A DNA stretch of 62,953 bases from Aquidulcibacter sp. (GTDB taxonomy: Bacteria; Pseudomonadota; Alphaproteobacteria; Caulobacterales; Aquidulcibacteraceae): the NCBI RefSeq assembly GCF_020253525.1, contig NZ_JADCBK010000038.1, forward strand, positions 1 through 62,953, read 5' to 3'. Positions 25,658-34,743 of this stretch are shown here, piece after piece. Numbering within the stretch: position 1 is the stretch's first letter; every line of letters starts with the position of its first letter. The translations under genes were made by a program, and so were the position numbers. The notes under the pieces were generated by a model. It worked only from the letters and a program-made list of their open reading frames with translations. It ran no database searches and was not told where the DNA came from.

Positions 25658-28117
25658 TTAGAAGCTGTAGGTTACGCGTGCCATGATGCGGCGCGGCAGA
25701 ACCGGACGGCCGACGAAGAAAGCACCATTCGCCGCTTGGTTATTGTCCTGCCGGGGCGAGCCTTCAGTCACAGCATCCTCATCCAAGAGGTTATAGACAT
25801 TGAGGCTGAAGCGCGCGCTTTGGTTGCCGATTGGCAGGGTATAGCCCATATCCAAATTCACGATGTTCCACTCATCCAACAAAATTGTGTTGCTGGAGGC
25901 GGTATAGTTGGACCCGGTGAAATTGGTGAAGAGTGAGGCGTCCCACTTGCCGTCATCATAATAGAGGCCAGCATTATACAAGAAGCCTGGCTGACGCTCG
26001 ACATCCTTGCCAATCAGAGCCGTATTGGAATCAAACGCGCTATATTGGTTCGATTGCAAAGTCATGTTGCCGCTGAAGCGCAAGTTCGAGGTGATCTTGT
26101 AATCAATCGTGCCTTCGACAGCATAGGATTCAGTCCCGACCAGATTGACCCGCTCGATGAAACCACCCGCACCATCATTGACGAACAAGACTTGGCGGCG
26201 ATTGTCCAAGCTGGTCGCAAGACCTGCGAGTGTCAAAGACACGCGCTTCATATTCATCTTCAGACCGATTTCGCCCTGATTGATGATTTCGGCTTTGAAA
26301 GACGAAGGCTGGAACAGAGAGTTGAACGACACCGAACGCAATTCTGGGAAGAAATAGCCGCGCGAGAAGTTCGCATAGAGGCTGACCCGGTCGGTTGCCT
26401 TATAGAGACCGCCAATAGCCCCTGCCCACTCGGTGGTGGAGACTTTGCCCTTGGTGAACGCACCATTGCCCCAGATGACATCGCGCAAAGCGGTCGACAA
26501 ATTGGCTGTGGTGGAATCGGTCACTACGACAGAGGTCCGTTCGCGGCTGATATTGCCGGTAAGCTTCTCAACCCGGAAACCAATATCGAGGTTGAATTTC
26601 TCGCCAATCTTAATCTGGTCTGCAAAATAGCCGGCATAGCGCTCGGCTTCATGGCGGTTGTTCACATAACCAGCACCGGCGTTCAAAAGACCATTGCGCG
26701 ATACGATGGTTTGGGTCGCGCCATTGGTAACGACCAAATTCACCAAGCGAGGGCGGTTGTTCAGCTCGGCCAGATACGTGGTGGTGACGTTATAATCATC
26801 CGCACTCGCATTGCCGTAGAACGCACCCAGCGTAATGCTGTGATCCAAAGCCCCAGTCACAAACCCTTTGGTCAGATTGATCTCAGCGGTGAAGTCTTCT
26901 GCTGGACGCACGCGATCGGTGAAGCGGTTGGCGAACAAAAGCGCGTTGGCCGCAACTGTTCCCCCACCAACATAGGTGAAGTTCGCATTGGCGGTGCTAC
27001 CAAGGCCACGATTGGTCAAGAAGCTTTGCAGGGTTTCGGGCACGTTGATTACGCCGTCACCGTCAGAGAACAGACCGAATTTATGCTTGTAGTCGCTGTA
27101 TTTAACTTTGCCATTGGCCGCCCAGCCAGAATCGCCAAAGCTTTTGTCAAAGGACAGAGCGATCAGGCCACCGGTGGTTGCCACACCATCGTTAATCTCA
27201 GAGACGAAATTCCCGGTCGGGGTCCTGAAACCGAGGCTAGGCCCGAAATCATTCTGAACCGAATTCACGATCTGACCGTCATTGCCAACCAAGCGCTCAC
27301 GCGTGGCACCATTCAGAGGAATGGGCAGATAGAATTGCGCTTGATCGTCGATATATTGACCCGACAAGGTGACCGAACCGCTGCCATCGCCAAAGCGATA
27401 GTCGAGATTGCCACGAATCTGGCCACCGACCGTGTCCAAATTGGTGTCCAATGGCCCCTTATCGCTGCGATAGAAGCCAGAGACGGAATAGAACAGGTTC
27501 TCGCTGATTGGGCCGCTGACAGCAAAATCGCCCCGGACCCGGCCTTCTTCGGCCACTTCGACTTGGGCAACGCCCTGATAGGTGTCGCCACCCTTCTTGC
27601 TGATATAGTTGATCAGACCCGCAACCGAGCCTGGGCCAAACAGGTTGGACACACCACCGCGCACAAATTCCAGGCGCTGAACGCCCAAATCGTTGCGGTA
27701 ATAGACGTCATAGGCAGACGAGTTCAGGCCAAAGCTCGAAAGGACGGTGATGCCGTCATACATGAGGGGCGTGAATTGGTATTGGCCGCCCGATGGCAGA
27801 CCTTTGACGAAAATATTGGCCGCAACTTCACCACCGCCACCATCAGCTTTGATGGTTGGGACAGAGTTCAAGATATCGGCTTGGCCGCCCGAGGACAGAC
27901 GCGACAGGCTTTGTGCGTTCAATTGGGTTACGGCCAAGGGCGTGTCTAAAGCCACACGGCTGCGGCTGGTACCCGTCACGATCACGACGTCAACTTCCTT
28001 CTCCGGCTCGGAGGCAGTCGACTGAGTCTGGGTTTGGTTTTGGGCCCAAGCCATCGGTGCAAAGGCGAAAAGCGACACGCTGCCCAAAGCGATCGCCAGT
28101 TTTGACGTTGATTTCAT
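25658..28117 (-). CDS. TonB-dependent receptor, probable glycosylglycerate uptake
   Basis: 819 residues from MKSTSKLAIALG, chosen because GGGGAGAG precedes it and it gives a clean signal peptide ending MAWAQNQ. The TonB-box-like segment is VDVVIVTGTS. The plug includes VPTIKADGGGGEVAANIFVK and FVRGGVSNLFGPGSVAGLIN; the barrel ends RVTYSF. It is first in an operon with glycerate kinase, GH63 hydrolase, MFS and ROK kinase, and divergent from a ROK repressor, so the ligand is inferred to be a sugar-glycerate or related compatible solute. Confidence 0.92.
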   Translation of the reverse strand: MKSTSKLAIALGSVSLFAFAPMAWAQNQTQTQSTASEPEKEVDVVIVTGTSRSRVALDTPLAVTQLNAQSLSRLSSGGQADILNSVPTIKADGGGGEVAANIFVKGLPSGGQYQFTPLMYDGITVLSSFGLNSSAYDVYYRNDLGVQRLEFVRGGVSNLFGPGSVAGLINYISKKGGDTYQGVAQVEVAEEGRVRGDFAVSGPISENLFYSVSGFYRSDKGPLDTNLDTVGGQIRGNLDYRFGDGSGSVTLSGQYIDDQAQFYLPIPLNGATRERLVGNDGQIVNSVQNDFGPSLGFRTPTGNFVSEINDGVATTGGLIALSFDKSFGDSGWAANGKVKYSDYKHKFGLFSDGDGVINVPETLQSFLTNRGLGSTANANFTYVGGGTVAANALLFANRFTDRVRPAEDFTAEINLTKGFVTGALDHSITLGAFYGNASADDYNVTTTYLAELNNRPRLVNLVVTNGATQTIVSRNGLLNAGAGYVNNRHEAERYAGYFADQIKIGEKFNLDIGFRVEKLTGNISRERTSVVVTDSTTANLSTALRDVIWGNGAFTKGKVSTTEWAGAIGGLYKATDRVSLYANFSRGYFFPELRSVSFNSLFQPSSFKAEIINQGEIGLKMNMKRVSLTLAGLATSLDNRRQVLFVNDGAGGFIERVNLVGTESYAVEGTIDYKITSNLRFSGNMTLQSNQYSAFDSNTALIGKDVERQPGFLYNAGLYYDDGKWDASLFTNFTGSNYTASSNTILLDEWNIVNLDMGYTLPIGNQSARFSLNVYNLLDEDAVTEGSPRQDNNQAANGAFFVGRPVLPRRIMARVTYSF

Positions 28118-28186
28118 AGTTTCTCTCCCCGTCGTTGGGTTTCCGCAAAGACCCCAACTGTTCATGAATGTTTTAAGACTAGCAGG

Positions 28187-28211
28187 AATATAACTTATGA
28201 CAAGTATTATT
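28187..28211. promoter_or_regulatory. Candidate ROK-repressor operator
   Basis: AATATAACTT-ATGAC-AAGTATTATT, an inverted repeat with 8 of 10 arm matches. It lies in the 108-bp divergent region between the TonB receptor and ROK regulator genes. AT-rich dyads are known targets of NagC/Mlc-type ROK regulators. Confidence 0.6.
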
Positions 28212-28225
28212 CAGCGGTTGGTGAG

Positions 28226-29404
28226 TTGCACTCCGAGAAACTTCGGGCCAAACTGTCGGGCATGATCTCAAAGTTCCTGCCTCGCGACCAATTTGAGCTG
28301 CCTTCGGACAGCGAAATGGCGATTTTGAGCCATATTTTGCGCAACAAGGGTGCGGCGCAGCCCGACATCGTGTCGGCAACGGATTTGTCACAGCAGACTG
28401 TTTCGCGCCTGGTCAATGGTCTGTTGGCGCGGGGTGCGGTTCAATTGGGCGGGCGCATCCCCAATGGCAAGCGCGGTCAGCCACGGCTAAAACTCGAGAT
28501 CGCCCCAAGCTATGCCTATTCGCTGGGTGTCGCGCTGATGACCGATGCTATGTCCGTTCTATTGATGGATTTTGCCGGACAAGTCGTCGACTATCATTAT
28601 GTCGAAATGCCCAAAATGAGCCGCAGCGCCGTGTTTGCTCAATTGGACGAAACCGTAAGCGGATTTTTGGACCGCCACCCCCGCGCGAAGGACCGCTTGT
28701 TTGGGGTGGGGATTGGGATATCGGGCTATAGTTTGGATGGACGGGCCCGCTACAACCCGCCAACCGCGCTCGACGATTGGGCGATGGTGGATATTGATCG
28801 GCTGTTTACTGAAGCCTTGGGTCTACCTGCTTGGGTGGAGAATGATGGCAATGCAGCAGCCATCGGGGAAAGCCTATTGGGCGTCGGTCGGCGCTATGCC
28901 AATTTCGTCTATGTGTTCATCGCCGCCGGTATCGGTGGCGGCGTGATCTCCAACCATCAGCTTTTGCGCGGCATGCATGGCAATGGGGGCGAGATCGGCT
29001 TGATCCTTCCGCGCAATATGTTTGAGCTGCCCACGCTCGAGACCCTTCTGGCGTCGATCCGCGACAAGGGGATCGACGTCTCCAGCATTTCAGAAATGCT
29101 GGCGCGCTTTGATGCAAGTTGGCCGGGCGTGGACGAGTGGATCGAGCGGTCACGCGACCCCTTATCCTTGATCGCCTCCTCAATTGCTGCCCTTTTGGAC
29201 CCCGAGGCAATCGTCCTTGGGGGACGGCTTCCAGCTGAGCTTTCAGAAAAGATCATTCCGATGATCGAACTTTATGATGATGCGCGGCGGGAGGAGCCTC
29301 GGCCATTGCCCAAGCTCCTCCTGTCTGAAACCCAAGTCGATGCCTGCGCGATTGGCGCGGCGATGTTGCCGCTTGAGAAGCAATTCTTCGCCAGCATGGT
29401 GTGA
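28226..29404 (+). CDS. ROK-family transcriptional repressor
   Basis: 392 residues from a TTG start; an ATG at 28262 (380 residues) is the alternative and neither has a strong RBS. Winged-helix DNA-binding region ~30-85 (AAQPDIVSATDLSQQTVSRL), then a ROK sugar-sensing fold (FGVGIGISGYSLDG, VENDGNAAAIGESLLGVG, VYVFIAAGIGGGVI). The CxCGxxGCxE zinc cluster of most ROK proteins is missing; the segment after GMHGNGGEIG goes straight to ILPRNMFELP. It probably represses the divergent operon until its ligand binds. Confidence 0.9.
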   Translation: MHSEKLRAKLSGMISKFLPRDQFELPSDSEMAILSHILRNKGAAQPDIVSATDLSQQTVSRLVNGLLARGAVQLGGRIPNGKRGQPRLKLEIAPSYAYSLGVALMTDAMSVLLMDFAGQVVDYHYVEMPKMSRSAVFAQLDETVSGFLDRHPRAKDRLFGVGIGISGYSLDGRARYNPPTALDDWAMVDIDRLFTEALGLPAWVENDGNAAAIGESLLGVGRRYANFVYVFIAAGIGGGVISNHQLLRGMHGNGGEIGLILPRNMFELPTLETLLASIRDKGIDVSSISEMLARFDASWPGVDEWIERSRDPLSLIASSIAALLDPEAIVLGGRLPAELSEKIIPMIELYDDARREEPRPLPKLLLSETQVDACAIGAAMLPLEKQFFASMV

Positions 29405-29415
29405 GCGCGTTCTGG

Positions 29416-29895
29416 CTATTTTGGGCACGCGCCTAACCGTTTGCCACTCACTTTAGTCTCGATGATGCGCCGCAAGAATTGAGCGCGCCCAACAACCATA
29501 AAGTCCTCATCGGCAAAATTGCCCTGCCAGCTTGTCACCATCGTGCCAAAGGGCATGGCACAGCGGGTTTCAAAGCGGATCCAATCGCCTTCAATTACGA
29601 CATTTTGGGTCTGGCATTTTACCGCCTCCCGCCCTGGCGGCGGCTCAGGCTTAAACGGGGCCATAGCGTCGGTCTGGAGGTTGGCGTCCGAATAGCAGGC
29701 GGTACGGGTTTGGATCTGATCGGCATCGGGGCCCATATTCATACTTTGGCTCACCTGCCATTGGCCTGCCATGAGATGCGGGACCATCTGGGTTGTTGGC
29801 GGGGGCGTCACAGGTGCAGCTGCCATTAGGAACAGGAGCGTTGGAATGGCCAAGCTCGCTTGAAGGCGCGGCTTGGAAAAAGAGAAAGCAAACAT
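29416..29895 (-). CDS. DUF3617 family secreted protein
   Basis: 159 residues. The N-terminal signal peptide has a LAIPTLLFLMAAAPV core. The mature part has the DUF3617 layout: AGQWQVSQSMNMG near the start, paired cysteines (RTACYSD, AVKCQTQNV, ETRCAMPFG, GACPK) and a central IRFETRCAM stretch. Likely periplasmic; function unknown. Its 3' end is convergent with the ROK regulator, 11 bp apart. Confidence 0.82.
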   Translation of the reverse strand: MFAFSFSKPRLQASLAIPTLLFLMAAAPVTPPPTTQMVPHLMAGQWQVSQSMNMGPDADQIQTRTACYSDANLQTDAMAPFKPEPPPGREAVKCQTQNVVIEGDWIRFETRCAMPFGTMVTSWQGNFADEDFMVVGRAQFLRRIIETKVSGKRLGACPK

Positions 29896-29982
29896 GGTTC
29901 AGGCCTTTCCTATAAAGACCTTCAAAGCTTAGCGCAGAGCCCAAAGCCTTGGGTGACAAGCTCTGGCGTCTGGGCCCAAGAT

Positions 29983-30000
29983 TGTGACAATCTGTGACAA
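29983..30000. promoter_or_regulatory. Direct repeats TGTGACAA, candidate response-regulator site
   Basis: TGTGACAA at 29983-29990 and again at 29993-30000: exact repeats 10 bp apart, as OmpR-family dimers prefer. A further GTGACAAG is at 29953. They lie 70-87 bp before the response regulator ATG. The same core recurs at 32132-32150. Confidence 0.62.
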
Positions 30001-30069
30001 GGCAATTGAATCTGGGGGCAATCTGGGGTGAAGGGGGGAATATGACGTCACGACTTGGAACCCGCTGCC

Positions 30070-30804
30070 ATGATCACCCCTGAGACCCCCCACATTTTGA
30101 TTGTGGATGATCATCGCGAAATTCGAGACAGCCTCGGCGCCTTTTTGCGTCGCCATGGTCGGCGGGTTACCACCGCGGAGTCTGTCGCGGCTGCGCGCGA
30201 AGCCATGAAGGTCAATCGGTTTGATCTGATCGTACTCGACATCATGATGCCGGGCGAAGATGGCCTGTCCTTTTGTAAATCCCTCATTCCCAGCCAGTCG
30301 CCACCGGTCATTTTGATCTCGGCGCGCGGCGAAGATGTGGACCGCATTGTCGGGCTGGAAATTGGGGCCGATGACTATTTGCCCAAACCCTTTAACCCAC
30401 GTGAGCTTCTGGCGCGGATTGATGCGGTTATCCGACGCGCCGTTCAGCCGCCGCGGGGCAGCGTCACGGGCAGTATGAAAAAGGCGCAGTTTGGCGATTG
30501 GTCTTTCAGTCCGACCCAATTTCGCCTGCAGCGTGAGGGAGAAGCCCATCTCCTTCTGTCTTCGACCGAGGCGCGCTTGTTGCAAGTCCTCGTGCAACGA
30601 CCCGGCATTGCCTTCTCACGCGACCAATTGCTGGACCTCTCCAGCGTGCACGGGCTTGATATCAGCGAGCGGGCGATCGACACCCAAATCTCGCGCCTTC
30701 GAAAGAAGCTCGGCGACGATCCAAAAAACCCGCGCTTCATCCAAACCATCTGGGGCGGCGGTTATGTCTTCGCGGAGGCCGTAACATGGTCGGACGAAAA
30801 CTAG
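30070..30804 (+). CDS. OmpR-family response regulator
   Basis: 244 residues. The receiver domain has acidic pocket VDDHRE, phospho-Asp in LIVLDIMMPGEDG, ISARGED and the KPFNPRELL lysine. The C-terminal winged helix ends SRLRKKLGDDPKNPRFIQTI, GGGYVF. The ATG at 30070 is preferred over a TTG at 30055; both lack a good RBS. It overlaps the kinase gene by 19 bp. It probably regulates itself and the receptor-like gene at 32236 through TGTGACA boxes. Confidence 0.93.
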   Translation: MITPETPHILIVDDHREIRDSLGAFLRRHGRRVTTAESVAAAREAMKVNRFDLIVLDIMMPGEDGLSFCKSLIPSQSPPVILISARGEDVDRIVGLEIGADDYLPKPFNPRELLARIDAVIRRAVQPPRGSVTGSMKKAQFGDWSFSPTQFRLQREGEAHLLLSSTEARLLQVLVQRPGIAFSRDQLLDLSSVHGLDISERAIDTQISRLRKKLGDDPKNPRFIQTIWGGGYVFAEAVTWSDEN

Positions 30805-32117
30805 TTGGCTCCACGCTGGCGATGCAGGTCGGGGGGCTCGCCATTCTGGCGGTCATCCTCTCCAATATTCTCACGGTGGTCTTCTTCTTTGGTGACCGCA
30901 ATGAAATCATCCGCACCATCGTCGATGTTGAAACCACGGCCCGCTTAACCCCCATTGTTGCTGCTTTAGAGCGGGGTGAAGCCCTGCGCTTGGACGAAAC
31001 CTTTAGCGTTCGCCCCGCAGATGGATGGCAAGCCAAGCCCGAGGTTTGGCAAGAAGCGCCTATGCTGGCCGATCAGATCAAGGCCTCGGCGGGGGCAAAA
31101 GATTTGCGTGTCTTTATTCCCCGGATTTCAACCTTCACATTCAGCGACTTGTTTCAGCAAGTGCAGCGTGGTGGGCCGGAAGTCGCCGCTATTGTCCGGC
31201 CGCAAGACCAAGCGCCGCTCCTCATCCTGGTTCGTATTCAACCGGATTTGCCGCCCCCCTTGGCGGCCCTGATTGCGACCCTCATCTCTGGCATATTGAT
31301 CACCTTTGGGACCAGCTTTCTGATCGGGCGGATGACCCAGCCCTTAACAAAGCTTGCGGCAGCATCCGAACGTATCGGCCAGAGCGCGCAGATTGAGACG
31401 GTGCCGGTGCGCGGACCTTTAGAATTGCGTATTGCGGCAGGGGCCTTCAACCGTATGGCGCAGCGGATCGGCCAATTGCTGGACCGCCAACGAGCCACGC
31501 TCTGGGCCTTGGGTCATGATTTGCGCACGCCTGTGACTGCCATGCGCATCCGGCTGGAACTGGTCGAAGATGAGGAGTCGCGCAACCGCTTGCGGGAATC
31601 GGTGCGGGAGATTGAGCGCGTTGTCGAAGACGCGCTGTTTCTAGCGCGCAGTGAGTTGGCCGCCCCACCCACTCAGCTTGCAAGCCTTGATGAGCTTGTT
31701 GAAAAGGCGGTCGCAGGACTCAAGGAGGCTGATCCCAGCGCCGCAAGCCGGCTGACCGTGGTCGGGGATGGGCAGGCCAAAATCCTTGCAAGGCCAAATG
31801 ATGTGGTGCGCGCAATCCGCAATCTGGTCCATAATGCCTTGCGCCATACCTCTGGCCCTGTCCACGTCAAAGTTTCGGCAGACCCGCGACCTGTCGTTGA
31901 GATTGGAGATTGGGGGCGAGGCCTCCCGCCAGAAGTCTTGCAATCCCCCGGCGAGCCTTTTGTGCGCGGAGACCAAGCGCGCAGCGCCGATGGCAGTACT
32001 GGCCTTGGCCTTGCCATCGTCCGCTCGATTGCCGAAGGCCACAAAGCCCAGTTCGTCGCGGAGAACCGCATGGGCGAAAGCGGCACCATCATGCGCCTCC
32101 TATTTGATCCGCGCTGA
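30786..32117 (+). CDS. Sensor histidine kinase (EnvZ-like)
   Basis: 443 residues: TM1 ~10-32, periplasmic sensor ~33-155, TM2 (ALIATLISGILITFGTSFLI) ~160-180, HAMP ~180-235, H-box LWALGHDLRTPVTAMRIRLE, N-box NLVHNALRHT, G1 DWGRGLPPE and G2 GSTGLGLAIVRSIAEGH. It phosphorylates the overlapping response regulator. GGAGG lies 7 bp before the ATG. The sensor domain is short and not recognised. Confidence 0.93.
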   Translation: MVGRKLVGSTLAMQVGGLAILAVILSNILTVVFFFGDRNEIIRTIVDVETTARLTPIVAALERGEALRLDETFSVRPADGWQAKPEVWQEAPMLADQIKASAGAKDLRVFIPRISTFTFSDLFQQVQRGGPEVAAIVRPQDQAPLLILVRIQPDLPPPLAALIATLISGILITFGTSFLIGRMTQPLTKLAAASERIGQSAQIETVPVRGPLELRIAAGAFNRMAQRIGQLLDRQRATLWALGHDLRTPVTAMRIRLELVEDEESRNRLRESVREIERVVEDALFLARSELAAPPTQLASLDELVEKAVAGLKEADPSAASRLTVVGDGQAKILARPNDVVRAIRNLVHNALRHTSGPVHVKVSADPRPVVEIGDWGRGLPPEVLQSPGEPFVRGDQARSADGSTGLGLAIVRSIAEGHKAQFVAENRMGESGTIMRLLFDPR

Positions 32118-32131
32118 GGCCCAAAACAGCG

Positions 32132-32150
32132 GTGACACAGTTTGTCACAC
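32132..32150. promoter_or_regulatory. GTGACA/TGTCACAC dyad before the receptor-like gene
   Basis: GTGACA (32132-32137) and inverted TGTCACAC (32143-32150), about 86-104 bp before the ATG at 32236. It shares the TGTGACA core found before the response regulator. Confidence 0.58.
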
Positions 32151-32235
32151 TTAAACAAAGCCTTGACGCACATCGCCCAAGGGCTTGATTTAAAGACAAG
32201 ACCATTCCTCCCCCTAAGAAAAAAGAGATGGTCTG

Positions 32236-34614
32236 ATGAAACTTGCAACCTCCCTCGCCTCAACGGCACTTTGCGTGTCGTTAGGCCTCCCAAACTTAAG
32301 CGCGGCACAATCAACGCCCGCGGTCCCACAGGCAGACCCTGCGATGGAAGTCGTGGTTGTGCGCGGATCGCGCCTGCCCGAAAGCGTGCCGGGCGATGTT
32401 AAGCCAGAGCTGGTGGTGGGCACATTTGAAATACGCACCACGGGTGCCACCACACTCCCCGAACTTTTGGTAACCCTCCTCCCCCAAACCCAAAGCGGCG
32501 TCCGCAGGGGCGATAACAAGCCGATCCTGTTGGTGAACGGCCGACGGGTAGCAGACTTTAGTGAAATCCGCGCCATCCCTGTCCGTGCGATCCGTCGGGT
32601 CGAAGTTTATCCTGAAGACGTCGCGCTGCGCTACGGCTTCCCGGCAGATCAGAAGGTCGTCAATCTGATCCTGTTCGGCAAGTTCTCAATTACCGGCATT
32701 ACGGGAGGCATCGGCCAATCTGCAGACGCAGAACGCGAGACTTATGATGTGGTGCTCGACAGCACCAAGATCGATACAAATGGCCGGTCGGTCTATAGCT
32801 TTGATGCGCAAAAGGCCTCTGGCGTCAGCGAGGAGGATTTAGGGCTGTCCTTATCCCCCGGCGGAATACCCAGTATACGGAGTATCCTGCCTGAGACGGA
32901 GACCTATCGCTTTTCCGGTGCCATTGGTCGCACAGTTGGGCGTTTAGGCGAGCAAGGCTATGCGACCTTGGGCGTCGACGCTCAATCTGAAACAAGCCAA
33001 TCCATCCTGTCGCGGGCGTCAACCGGTGCCCAATTGGCGCGCGATTACGAGGCGACCAAGGCAAAAGCTTCCGTAACCCTTGAAGGGATCGTCAAGGATC
33101 GCCGCTGGAATACGATTGTTTCGGCTTATTCGGAAGATGAAGCCACACGCACAGACCGGGCGGACGGCCGCGCGCGCGACCGCACAAATCAACAACTCAA
33201 AGGCGCGTCATTCGACGGCACCTTGGCAGGGCCCGTGCCCGGTCTACCGGCTGGAACCGGTGCCTTTAATGTGCGAACTCAGGCCTCCACCGAAAAGCTT
33301 GAGTCGGATTATCAACGCGGCTTGCAGGCTGGAGCTGAAGACATCGACCGCACGAAACTGGAGTTAAGTGGCAGTTTCACCATTCCCCTCGCCAGTCGCA
33401 AAACAGCTGGAAACCCGTTAGGAGATGTCTCCCTCACCCTCAATGGGGCACTTGCCAGCAGCAGCGACTTTGGGGGCTCGGGCGGATGGGGTACTGGTCT
33501 CAACTGGTCGCCTAATACGGAACTTCAGATCACCACACGCTATAGCACCAGCGAAAAGCTTCCCACGCTGGAGCAATTGGGCGGACCCCAAACCAACATT
33601 CCTTCTGCCTCGGTATATGATGCCCGAACGGGCCAGAGCGTGCGGCTGGACGAGACGCGCGGCGGCAATGGCACCCTTCTGCCAGAGCAGCAACGGGACT
33701 TTATCTTGGGCGCGACCTTCGCACCGCTTCAGATTGAAGGCCTCAACCTGTCTTTGACCTATGCGCGCAACAAGACCGAGGATTATATCGGCAGTATCGG
33801 GGTGAATACGCGCGCTGCGGAGACGGCCTTCTCCAGCCGCTATCAGCGCACTAGTGCCGGAACCTTAATTGGGCAGGACACACGCGCCCTCAATCTCGGG
33901 GACCGTGAGACCGAGACCCTCAGCTTTGGCCTGTCTTACAGCCGCAACTTTGGCCAAGCCCCGCAGTTCTTGCGGGACATTGTCGCGAAAGTTCAAAAAG
34001 CACAGGAGGAAAACCCAGACGCCACCACTTTGCCCGGCGGCCTGCCACCTGGCATTACGCCCCCGCCCGGGTTCAAACCACCGCCCGGGGGCACACCACC
34101 TGATTTCAACCAACTCATGCAGGCAGCCAAAATTCCCGGTGGGCGTTGGAATATCGGTCTCAACTATGCCTATACGCTCGATGACACCCTCATTTTAAAG
34201 AATAGTGGCGTGAAGCTTGATTTGCTGGAGGGCGACGCACTCGACACCGAGATGGGGCACAGGCATCAACTGACGCTCGATGGCGGGCTCAATTATCGTG
34301 GGATTGGTGGACGTCTCGCAGCCGTCTGGAAGGGCGAAAGCGAAATCGCAACCGGGTATGGTGCAGAACGTCTCTTTGTCGAGGATCAGGCGACCTTAGA
34401 CCTCTCACTATTCGCCTCAACTGATCTGATGCCACAGCTCAATATGGCTGTCCCCTTCTTGAACGGGGCGCAAGTGCGGTTCGAAATCAACAATCTAACC
34501 GATAGTGCGCGGAAGGTCACCAATTCGGCAGGCCTCGTGCCAACGGCCTACCAAAGCGCACTCCTTGAACCAGAAGGCCGCAGCTTTAAGCTCAGCTTGA
34601 AGAAGCAGTTTTAG
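32236..34614 (+). CDS. TonB-receptor-like outer-membrane protein
   Basis: 792 residues. Signal peptide ends near LSAAQS. A TonB-box-like MEVVVVRGSR follows, then a short, unusual plug (LLPQTQSGVRRGDNKPILLV, VRAIRRVEVYPEDVALRYGF). The barrel ends LKLSLKKQF. A proline/glycine-rich insertion (GGLPPGITPPPGFKPPPGG) lies near residues 600-620, probably in a periplasmic turn or extracellular loop. It resembles receptors but has a reduced plug. The preceding two-component system probably controls it. The ligand is unknown. Confidence 0.82.
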   Translation: MKLATSLASTALCVSLGLPNLSAAQSTPAVPQADPAMEVVVVRGSRLPESVPGDVKPELVVGTFEIRTTGATTLPELLVTLLPQTQSGVRRGDNKPILLVNGRRVADFSEIRAIPVRAIRRVEVYPEDVALRYGFPADQKVVNLILFGKFSITGITGGIGQSADAERETYDVVLDSTKIDTNGRSVYSFDAQKASGVSEEDLGLSLSPGGIPSIRSILPETETYRFSGAIGRTVGRLGEQGYATLGVDAQSETSQSILSRASTGAQLARDYEATKAKASVTLEGIVKDRRWNTIVSAYSEDEATRTDRADGRARDRTNQQLKGASFDGTLAGPVPGLPAGTGAFNVRTQASTEKLESDYQRGLQAGAEDIDRTKLELSGSFTIPLASRKTAGNPLGDVSLTLNGALASSSDFGGSGGWGTGLNWSPNTELQITTRYSTSEKLPTLEQLGGPQTNIPSASVYDARTGQSVRLDETRGGNGTLLPEQQRDFILGATFAPLQIEGLNLSLTYARNKTEDYIGSIGVNTRAAETAFSSRYQRTSAGTLIGQDTRALNLGDRETETLSFGLSYSRNFGQAPQFLRDIVAKVQKAQEENPDATTLPGGLPPGITPPPGFKPPPGGTPPDFNQLMQAAKIPGGRWNIGLNYAYTLDDTLILKNSGVKLDLLEGDALDTEMGHRHQLTLDGGLNYRGIGGRLAAVWKGESEIATGYGAERLFVEDQATLDLSLFASTDLMPQLNMAVPFLNGAQVRFEINNLTDSARKVTNSAGLVPTAYQSALLEPEGRSFKLSLKKQF

Positions 34615-34627
34615 TCGGCGACCCGTG

Positions 34628-34654
34628 CCTCAGTGCCCGAACAGGGCACTGAGG
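34628..34654 (+). terminator. Hairpin after the receptor-like gene
   Basis: CCTCAGTGCCC-gaaca-GGGCACTGAGG, a perfect 11-bp stem 14 bp past the stop. There is no proper T-run (TTGGCT follows), so termination may be partial. Confidence 0.6.
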
Positions 34655-34743
34655 TTGGCTGATCGACAAGCCAATTGACGCCATGGGAATATTATGGCAC
34701 GATGCATGTCAATAATAATCCAGGTATCATTTGGAGAGTGGGC

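Noticed and set aside
26045..27949. 634-codon plus-strand frame opposite the TonB receptor at 25658
   Set aside because: Antisense shadow. No RBS, no domain, and the receptor strand is clearly coding.
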